From Tubulanus polymorphus (lineage: Eukaryota; Nemertea; Palaeonemertea; Tubulaniformes; Tubulanidae), in assembly GCF_964204645.1 (NCBI RefSeq), contig NC_134034.1, positions 2,140,072 through 2,204,071 of the forward strand: a stretch of 64,000 bases of DNA, in the 5' to 3' direction. Both the position numbers and the translations under genes were made by a program. Shown here in pieces: positions 55,918-64,000 of the stretch. Within the stretch, counting starts at the first letter, position 1. Each line of letters begins with the position of its first letter. The notes below the pieces were generated by a model. The model made no database searches, was not told the DNA's origin, and saw only the letters and a program-made list of their open reading frames with translations.

Positions 55918-57398
55918 CCCGAGTATCCATCTTCTGGCTTGCGATGACCTCGCTCTTGCTGGTCACGTGGTCCTCGCGAGGCAATGCGCGGATAATTTGT
56001 ACAAGCGATAAAGTCACGTGTTCGTGTACCGGCGACGAGTTCACGAAAATACCCGACGACATTTCGACGAACATAAGCGAGTTCGAATTTGACGGAAAAG
56101 TTGAAAGCATCAACTCGGCCTCGTTCGCCGGATTTTCGAATCTATCCACGATAAAGGTTGAAGGAGTTGGGCTTAGGTCAGTAACAGATTCGCCATTTTT
56201 CCAAATGAAAAAATTGAAGAACTTGTATCTCGCCTATAACAACATCACAATAATACCGTCGGCTACGTTGGTTGGCAACGGTTACCTGGAAACCATCGAT
56301 TTCCGCAACAATTCGATAATATCGATCGAATCGTTTTCGTTCGTGCACGCGACCTCCCAAGGCGGCGGAAAAGCGGACTTTTCGTTCAACCGTCTCCAAA
56401 GTCTGAACGATTATATTTTCAAATTATCGGCGTTCGAATCTTTGGATTTCAGTCACAATCGTCTGCGAACGATTTCGAAATTTTCCCTGCGCGGAATTCG
56501 CGGCCTGAAAAAACTCGATCTACGATTCAACGAACTGTCGGTTCTATCCGACGAATTCGATTTCTTGGACGAATTAGAAATCCTTTCGCTTTCGTACAAC
56601 AAGTTACTGCACGTTAGCGCGGATATTTTCAAATCGACGATTAATCTACGGGAGCTGACCCTGCGGGGAAATCGGATAGTATCGATCGGAAACTTCCTGG
56701 CGAATTTGAAACAGCCGAAACTGTTCCGCTCGCTGGACGTGACAAACTCCAGCATCTTGTGCAACTGCGAATCGAAATGGTTGAAAAAATTCATCGAGCA
56801 ATCGCCGGGTAAAGTTGTCAACGCACGCGATGTCATGTGCACGGACCCGATGACGAAACCGCTGCTCGAAATGTCCGAGTCCGAATTCGCGAAATGTTTC
56901 AAACCGGTGATTACGAAACTAGTTCAGTACGATTGGCGTAGTGTCGTCTGCCGCGTGAAGGGAGACCCGTTCGCCAGGATTTACTGGATTTCTCCGTTTC
57001 GGACTGAGCTTCAGTCTGATCGAAACTATCACATCTACTACTCGCTGGAAACGGAAGGGATCCTCGTGATTAATCGTGTCGCGGAACTCGCATACGGTGA
57101 CTACACGTGCGTGGCCGAAAACAGCATCGGCAGTGTGAATCGGACGATCAACGTTAAAACACCTGTCGAACTGGAGAGAGAGAAATGCTCGATAGGTAGC
57201 GCTGTGGCAGGCTCGATTTTAGGAACGGTTGCCTTTTGTCTCGTTGTAGCGGGGATCTATTACGCGTACCGGAAGTATCAATCGGAAGCAAAATGGCGGC
57301 AGTGCCGCGACGAACTTCAAAGAAGAAATAGCTACGAGGCTCCGATATACAAAGGAAATAGCTATTCGAATTTACGGGAATTGGAAGAACATTACTAA
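55918..57398 (+). CDS. LRR-Ig single-pass membrane protein
   Basis: A TTTCAG acceptor precedes 55918. The frame is open from there through the in-frame ATG at 55944, from which 484 residues are read. The signal peptide may begin in an upstream exon (FWLAMTSLLLVTW spans the junction region). Domains from Met55944: cysteine-rich LRR N-cap (19-45), about eight LRRs (46-255), LRR C-cap with CNCESKWLKKF (273-318), one Ig domain (Cys336-Cys389 with YTCVAENS) and a transmembrane helix (about 421-443). A 40-residue tail with Tyr-containing EAPIYKGNSYSNL follows. This is the layout of LRR-Ig adhesion receptors such as Kekkon, LINGO and LRRC families. A cell-surface adhesion or signalling role is inferred. 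A poly(A) signal AATAAA is at 57697-57702. Confidence 0.8.
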
Positions 57399-58278
57399 CA
57401 AGTAGTAGGCTTCACCGGTGTCTACTGATTAAAGCAATCGGGGATTCCTCTCGAGGGATATGAAGCCGGGATAATGGACAAGGCCCGCTGCTACTTCCGC
57501 GCTTCAGTGAGCTACCGTTGACACACACCAGACGAGGAAACACCACATTCAGTTTATTACGTAGTGAAAAGTCGGCGTAGTTCATTTTCGATGAAATTCC
57601 ATATAGATTTTAGGCTCCTCAATCCGAATATTGCCTAACCAGTGATCAAAAGGGTCGGATATAGAATTGATTTTTCCACTTGGCGATTTTGATTCCAATA
57701 AAGAAAAGACTGATTCGATTTAAATTGAAACATGTTGAAATGTACAAGGGAACCTCGTTACCCTCGGTCCTCACTTGCCACAGTAGCGGTACCGGTTCTT
57801 CCTTTTCCACCGGATTTTACGGGAACTCTATGTAATCGCAAGATGATAACAAACCTTGACGGACGACAACCGTTGTGTTTATGATACTAGATTATTCCCA
57901 GTTACTACAGAAAGCCGTTTTACTTCAAACTGTATTCGATCTTTGAGAATTTAAAAAAAACCTTTTGTTAATATTGAATTTAAAAAAAAATGTTTAATGC
58001 CTTAATGATGTATAAAACTTTTGCGAATAATAATCTTTAAGCTATGGTGGAGATTTTTCAATTTTTACCAATTTTACTGCCATAGTGCCATAGAGGATGA
58101 CCCCACTTAACACTCAATCTGAATTCAGTTATTGTGGATGGTGATCGTCGCAGCTAATCACAATTATTTCAGAATCATTGAAGTCATTGGTTTTGACGCC
58201 AGAACCGTTGAAGTCATTGACAATAAGAAGTTCGCCATGTAAAGACCGTTACTAATCGTAATTCTACTTTTGGGGCTC
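57399..58278. other. 3' flanks of two converging genes
   Basis: This holds the 3' UTR of the LRR-Ig gene with AATAAA at 57697 and the 3' side of the minus-strand CNBD2-like gene. No additional gene is seen. Confidence 0.5.
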
Positions 58279-61200
58279 CTAAAACGCGATATTTTCAGCG
58301 GGAGTGAACTTGAACGCTCGAACAGCCTGAGTTGCCATTTTGACGTCCCGCCGGACGCCGGACGCTTGTCGTGAATCGACCGGCGGAAGTTTAGTCGCGA
58401 CTTCCGTCGATCGTGGCGCAACCTGGTGGAGCAATGCGTTCCGAAACAGATTCCAGCGTGTTTTCAATTGATACGAGTTCAACAGTACGTCGTCGCTGGG
58501 GTAACTGGAAATAGAAAGAAACATGAAAAACGACAACAAAATAAAGCCATTATCTGATCAATCTTACACTCGTATTGTGTCTGCTGTGTAAGGTCAACTA
58601 GACAAGTGATTTTCAAAGTGGTTAAAATGTTAATTTCCTGTTCCGTTGTCGTTGTTGTTAAATGTTAATTTACTGATCAGTTACACATTACGTATTAAAA
58701 CCTTAATCTATGAACAATTGGCTCGGTACGAAATATGGAATATCTCAAGATCAGGCGTCAATGAACTGCTCAATTAACTATCGTTGAGCCTAGAAATTCT
58801 CACCTCATTTTAGCGGCTACAGCTTTACAATGCTCGACAGCTTCCGGTAGAGCGAGCGAATGGAATGTCGACTTCTTAAATCGTAACAACCGTGCTCCAC
58901 TCGACACCAGGTAGAGACAATTATCAACACCAGGTGACGCTACTTGTCCTTGCAGCTTTGGGAACACCAGTGAGTCTAGATCCTAGATGAATAGAAACAG
59001 TGGTGAAATGTTGCATATTTGGCTTTTAAGTACAAAAAATTAATTTCTTCAACCCCCCAGGGTCCAGTTCCACAGTTCGGAGTTAATATTTGACCCTGAG
59101 TTAACTCATTGAAAATGAACTAATTTTAACTCAGAGTTAACTCTAACTCACAACTCTCGAACTGGGTCCTGATGATGATGATGGCACGTAGAAAACTTGT
59201 CTTACAATCAGTTTTACGGAAAGGCTAGCTGTATGTTAAGATTCCCAATCCATATATTATTGCGTGAACAAATTGAAGACTGCAAAATCGGACGGATGCG
59301 CACATTCAAAGTTTACTTGCCGCACCAATAGACGCACACGCCGATAATACTTACAAAGACATCCCCAGGGCTCAATGTACCGATTTCGAGGTCAATCGTC
59401 TGTCGTCCTCCCGCGCGTATCGTGACGTCATCGTTTTCTAAAAACGTCTTTAATGATATCGACGATCGTTTTCTTGGCGTCGATCGGTTATAAATCGAAG
59501 CACCCGATAGAAATGAATTGTCGCCACCACCTTCAGGATTCAGTAAATTTTCTGAAGAAATCGGTTCGATCTAAAGAAAAGAAGAAAATGTTCCATTCAT
59601 TAGTGAAATACAAGATGAGGAATGTTTCTTCCGACTAATTCCTCATTTTTCTGATAAAAACGTAATTCCATCGTTGTCATTCAGAACTGCGCCACGCTCC
59701 CAATGTCGAGGCAGTTTCCAAAATACACGGATTGACTTTCAAGCCCCGAAATAAGAGATGCAGGCGCGAACAGCATTTCAAACCTGGTTAGAATACGGTC
59801 CGTACGGCAGTTCCATTGATTTCAGCAAACTTCTTTTGTTGTCAGGACAAGAATTCGACCTCACTACAAAAACAAAGACGGCAATGGCGACTTAATTTTA
59901 GAACCCACACACCGAATCCAAGTCAAATTCCTTGGTGTGATTTATCTTTCTGGTTAAGCTAAAATTCTTAGATATTCTGATGGTGGGAAAATGGCACACG
60001 TCGAAGAGGAACAGTTAGGGCAGCCATCTATGGTCTATACCTACCCGTTTTGTCGAACTGATCAGAACAGGGCTCAGCGGCGTGCAGAACAATCTGCGGC
60101 GGTGCCGATAACGCATTCGATCTCCGAGATAGCGATCGTTGTGGTGAAGGCGTGGCCAATCGTTTCAGAATCCGACATTTTCCCTACAAAAACAACGACA
60201 AAAAATATGCATTTAAAAAAAAAAACTTGATTCGTCTGATTAGGAGGGGTTGGTACATCTTCTTTTCTTTTAGTAGTCAAAGGTACTAGGCAAAAACGTA
60301 TCCCTCTATGCTGCCACGGTTTCTGTACGGCCGCAGACTTAAATACGCCACTAGTTAAATAACACAAGTGCCCGCCCAAAACAGACCCTTAAAGTTAGTA
60401 AACCAATTCATAATCTTTTATTGTTATGTATGACAGCATTGGTTGGAGAGTAAACTATGACAGCATGCAAAATACCGAACATGGTATTTGGGGGTTTTCT
60501 ATCTAAGCCTGATGTTTACATTTAGAACTTAATATACCTGCATACATATGTACATGTAGTCGTCTGTTTGACTGTTTCTAACGATTACTTTATTGATTTT
60601 GTAGTCGAGCGTAACCGTTTCGAAACACAGCGCACTCAAGCGGCTGTCCGGCCAGTACGAACGACTGAAAACTGCTAACGAACTGAAAGATACAAAATGT
60701 GCCCGAAAGATAATGTAGCCCGTTTGAAAATACTAGATTAATGAACTTCGTCGAGCGAGTTGGAATTGTAATCTAGATTTATTATCGCCTAACTCTATCG
60801 TTATTGTAGACTGAGCAACGTATCTACCGGCAACCTTAAGAGTAGCAAGCGGGATTCTTGTGTAAGGCGAGTATATAGTTGAACATCAACTATCAAACTA
60901 CCGTGGCAATAGAGGATTCTATTAATGGCAAATGAGGATCCACTAGGTGTCGCTAGTGTGCTGTAGGACATCAGCTACTGCGGCAATAGAGGATTCTATT
61001 AATGGCAAATGAGGATCCACTAGGTGTCGCTAGTGTGCAGTAGGACATCAGCTACTGCGACAATAGAGGATTCTACTTATGGCAAATGAGGGTCCACTAG
61101 GCGTCGCCAGTGTGCTCTAGCCTAGGACATCAACTACTGCGACGCTAGAGGATATATATCATCTTATCATTATAAAAACGAAACCGATTCTGGGAGCTCT

Positions 61201-64000
61201 AGATGGGAGTCATTTGAAAATAGATTCAACTTTGAGTGAGCATATAATGTCCTAGCGTTCGGAACGCCGTCTGGTGAGGTCTTCAATAACATGTTTATAC
61301 GAATAACAATTTTACCTCATGAATCTGAATTTCTCGTGGATCTCCTGTTGAAATATTTGCGGACAAACTTCCGAGAAGACGTATTTATCGATAGTCAATA
61401 ATTCACAGTTTTCTCTCGTTGTTACTGTAGCCGAACGCTTTACATCTTTCAACAAGGCCAATTCCTACGATTGGAAATAGTACAGATTCGAACAAAACAT
61501 TACAAATGAATTACAAACAGCAGACATCGGGGCCCGATTTTATAGACTGGTATTATCTTTAACCCGGGGGTTAACTCGACTGAAAATGAATCGTGTTAGC
61601 CCGGGGGTTAAAGTTGATACCAGTGTATAAAACCTGGCCCAGATATTTCATCAACGCACTTTCAAAAACGTCCACATATCTCACACGTGATCAGTACTTC
61701 ATCGGAGACATTTTTTATTGACAAATCAACTACAAACACTAGATATTGGACATTTTATCAGCGGACTTTCAAAAACTGATCGCGTACGCTTCACACGCTA
61801 AAATGGCCAACGTCTGTTTGACGGGGTGGATCCTGGTTGCAGATTGATGCAAAGTTACGAGTTCGAGAATTGAACAACTTTCTTACCCCAAACGATTCTC
61901 CCTGGGTGAGTATTTTCTCCGTTGTGACGAAATGCTCCCCGGAATTTGTGACGTCACTGACATTGACGAAAACGGAACCGGAATAGATGAAATAAAAACT
62001 GAGTCCGACGTGGTTTTCTCTGAGTATCACACGACCCGCGTCAACACTTTGAAAAAATTAATCCTCGAATAATTACATTATACAGTATCCCACCAGATGG
62101 CGCCACTAACAGTCGGTCGCAAGATTGTCAAAATAGTTCATTTTAAATTTCTAATTTGGAACAATAATTCTAACTTTCTGGGACTAGGTTTTAAGACTAG
62201 TACTAACCTTTACCTTTAACTTAATTCATTATCAATTAAGTTAGAACTGGGGTTAAAGGTACAAGCTGCCAGTCTATATAAATTGGTCTCTGATTCAAAT
62301 ATTATCAAGCGAGCCTTGAAAACGATTGCAGATTTACTTTTCTACTCTCCATGTTTGGTAAGATCTTCATCGATAATTGATTTACTTAAAAAAGAAAATT
62401 TAATTCGATTCTAATTGAATGTAGAACTAATCATCAAGTGCAGAAAACCGACTACTAGTGACACCTGGTGGATCCCCACTTGCCGTGGAATTATTGATTT
62501 CGAAAGTACCAGGTCCTCATGCAGTGGGATACAGCAGGACCTAGTTCCACAATTCTTAGTTAAGATATGACTCAAGAGTTTTAACAACTCATCGAGAGAG
62601 ACCGAATCTTAACCGAACCCAGTCCCATCGTGAGGTTGAGGGTAGGTCTTGGGAAACTAAGATGCAAGCGACGTAAAGCCAAAACAAACAAACAGTCGAA
62701 CTGGTGCGCCCAGAGACTGTATTCTAAACGTACCTCATGTAACTGAACGCGCGACACATTGCTAACTGTACTTTCTGTGTAAAACGAGACATACTCTTCA
62801 AACCGCGCAGCAACGCGTGTAGTCTGTGTATATCCCTTTCGGTTCGTTCGTCGGCCGATAGTTCCAGAATCGACCGAGTCCATTCGGGCACACGAGTGTG
62901 GATCTGAAATTGAAATCCACCCCGTTTTACAAATCTTCCTCTTCTGATAAACAAGTTGACAAGTCGTTCGATTTGGCGTTCTTTCCACCTCTGTTCACCC
63001 ATCCACACCTACCAACAAACCCCCTCCACCTATCCACCCCTATCATATCCACTTTCTTGTGATGTATACTAACACTTCGATCCACCTACCCTATTCAATC
63101 GATGCAGCTACATCCTATTCAATGCATATCAACCGCCTATACAACGCTATCCACCCAATTCAACAAGCCCTAACATACAAACTTCATCCACCTAGTCCTC
63201 TAGGTCCCGTTTACACTCATATACATGCTGCAACTAGTAAATCCCAATCCACTCAATATCCATCAACTTTTTCCACAAACTCTATCCACCGACTAATTGA
63301 CCCACAATTTCCTCCTATATCTCTCCCTGTTTCCGCATACCTTGTCTCGGTTGAACAACAAAGGATTGAATGCTAACTCGTCGCCCTCTGGTGAATTTAA
63401 TGCGTACCACTGAAGTTGCGTGGCCGATGACGTAGTCAGGTCAGCGCTTAAACCAATCATACTGCGTAGGATTCGCTTCACGTAAATTACCATACGAATC
63501 GACCAGCGAAATTTCAACGATGCCTTGAATAGAAATTTGTGAATTAAAAATATGTCAGAATTTCCCGCTGGTTTTATGTCCGTTTAGAAAATAAAAGTGA
63601 TGCCGTTCCCATTTCGTCAAATTCATTTTTGCCCATAATGAGGCAAGTTTAATACCAGCTATCCCGCCAGATGGTGTAACGAGCATTCAGGCATATATTG
63701 CGAATTAAGTACGTTATCAACAATTAATTTTGAACCGAAATTCTTAGGCTTCCAAATCCATACACTAGCACAGGACTTACTTACTTTAAATTCATTTTTT
63801 TTTTCTACTTAGCCATTGGTATAATTTTGTAATGAATATTCGACGTATCCAAATAAGTTCATTCGATTCAAAAATTATAGAAGAAATTGAAGCTTGGACT
63901 TTGTCACGTTGTTCCAGTACAGTGAGAAATAGTGATGGACCATATATATTTCTTTGAATATAGAAGGCGCTACTATACCTGAAATTGTGCCTGCTCTTCA
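58279..64000 (-). CDS. CNBD2: CNBD2-like cyclic-nucleotide-binding protein, 5' end outside the window
   Basis: Minus-strand exons with consistent phase are 63979-64000 (partial), 63341-63523, 62734-62903, 61887-62046, 61316-61464, 60589-60682, 60045-60183, 59784-59863, 59355-59570, 58804-58982 and 58279-58495 (stop). The order matches cyclic-nucleotide-binding domain protein 2, a sperm-linked protein in mammals. It has a basic N-terminal segment (FRWSIRMVIYVKRI), a pre-domain helix (RLHALLRGLKSM), then the first cNMP domain with GRVILRENHVGLSFYFIYSG and a phosphate-binding-cassette motif FGELALLKDVKRSATV. A second, degenerate domain and a third (IEIGTLSPGDVF-like) follow. One small exon expected between 60682 and 60183 was not found. 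Introns are short and repeat-rich. Confidence 0.75.
60183..60588 (-). other. Intron of the CNBD2-like gene where a small exon is expected
   Basis: The upstream exon ends LDYKINK in phase 0 and the next begins GKCRILKRL in phase 0. Relatives have about 15-20 residues here forming two strands of the second cNMP fold. I see no exon with good splice sites and that content in this interval. It may be lost, very short or diverged. Confidence 0.35.
60903..61150. repeat. Second array of the 78-bp minisatellite, reverse orientation
   Basis: GGCAATAGAGGATTCTATTA begins units at about 60905 and 60982, with a third (GACAATAGAGG) near 61059, a 77-78 bp period. It is the reverse complement of the unit in HPRT intron 3. 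It lies in a CNBD2-like intron. Confidence 0.85.
61665..61800. repeat. Dispersed repeat related to the 108-bp HPRT intron repeat
   Basis: Two consecutive partial units contain GACATTTTTTATTGACAAA and GGACATTTTATCAGCGGAC followed by TTTCAAAAACTGATCG, the reverse complement of the HPRT intron 2 unit. Confidence 0.6.
62990..63340. repeat. G-poor, ATCCACC-rich degenerate tract
   Basis: The plus strand is strikingly poor in G and built from variants of ATCCACCTA and CCTATACAA. It lies in an intron of the minus-strand CNBD2-like gene. The open frame at 63059-63376 is a result of this composition. Confidence 0.6.

Noticed and set aside
63059-63376. 105-codon plus-strand open frame
   Set aside because: It follows from the G-poor repeat tract and overlaps an exon of the minus-strand CNBD2-like gene at its right end.
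1-64000. CRISPR arrays, operons or bacterial genes
   Set aside because: No spaced direct repeats of CRISPR type were seen, and host genes have introns. The tandem repeats found are minisatellites without unique spacers.

Overview
This window is invertebrate nuclear DNA. Genes have GT-AG introns, AATAAA poly(A) signals, microsatellites and dispersed repeats. The gene content (GRL101-type LDLa/LRR receptors with CUB and C-type-lectin domains, a CNBD2-like gene, HPRT, DUSP19, ribosomal protein eL27) fits a lophotrochozoan. A mollusc is my first guess, but the sequence alone does not settle the species.

Layout. 1-9.3 kb: first coding exon of ribosomal protein eL27 (minus), a two-exon DUSP19-like phosphatase (plus), two unidentified plus-strand exons, and an eight-exon HPRT gene (plus) whose product ends in an Ala/Thr tail. 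11.6-13.5 kb: an unrecognised coiled-coil protein (minus). 19.0-53.8 kb: three tandem, same-strand receptor genes, each with three coding exons and about 1,915-1,930 residues (CUB, C-type lectin, LDLa, LRR, seven-transmembrane). Copies 1 and 2 sit in a recent tandem segmental duplication (about 16.85-26.30 kb and 26.30-46.49 kb); copy 3 is more diverged. 55.9-57.4 kb: an LRR-Ig single-pass membrane protein. 58.3-64 kb: a CNBD2-like gene (minus) running off the right edge.

The most unusual object is a 12,030-bp AT-rich virus-like element at 26649-38678, inside the second duplicate just upstream of receptor copy 2. It has 5'-AG...CT-3' ends, TIRs of about 505 bp that are nearly identical, and a 6-bp target duplication (AACCTG). 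The first duplicate keeps the unoccupied site. These are Polinton/Maverick hallmarks. It carries a protein-primed-type family B DNA polymerase with an embedded endonuclease-VII-like motif (now broken by two frameshifts), a possible OB-fold protein, a putative jelly-roll capsid protein, several membrane proteins, and only the N-terminal stub of what I infer to be the major capsid gene. No integrase, packaging ATPase or protease is visible, and foreign host-like DNA sits where an internal deletion probably happened.

Three properties of the element deserve attention. The outer 188 bp of each TIR is itself a long palindrome. Each TIR reaches into coding sequence, so both ends start an inward gene with the same zinc-finger N-terminus. 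All ten body genes start at the string ATAAATG, often behind a T-run, while the two zinc-finger genes and the polymerase do not, which suggests an early/late promoter split. The rest of the window is ordinary intergenic DNA with tandem and dispersed repeats.
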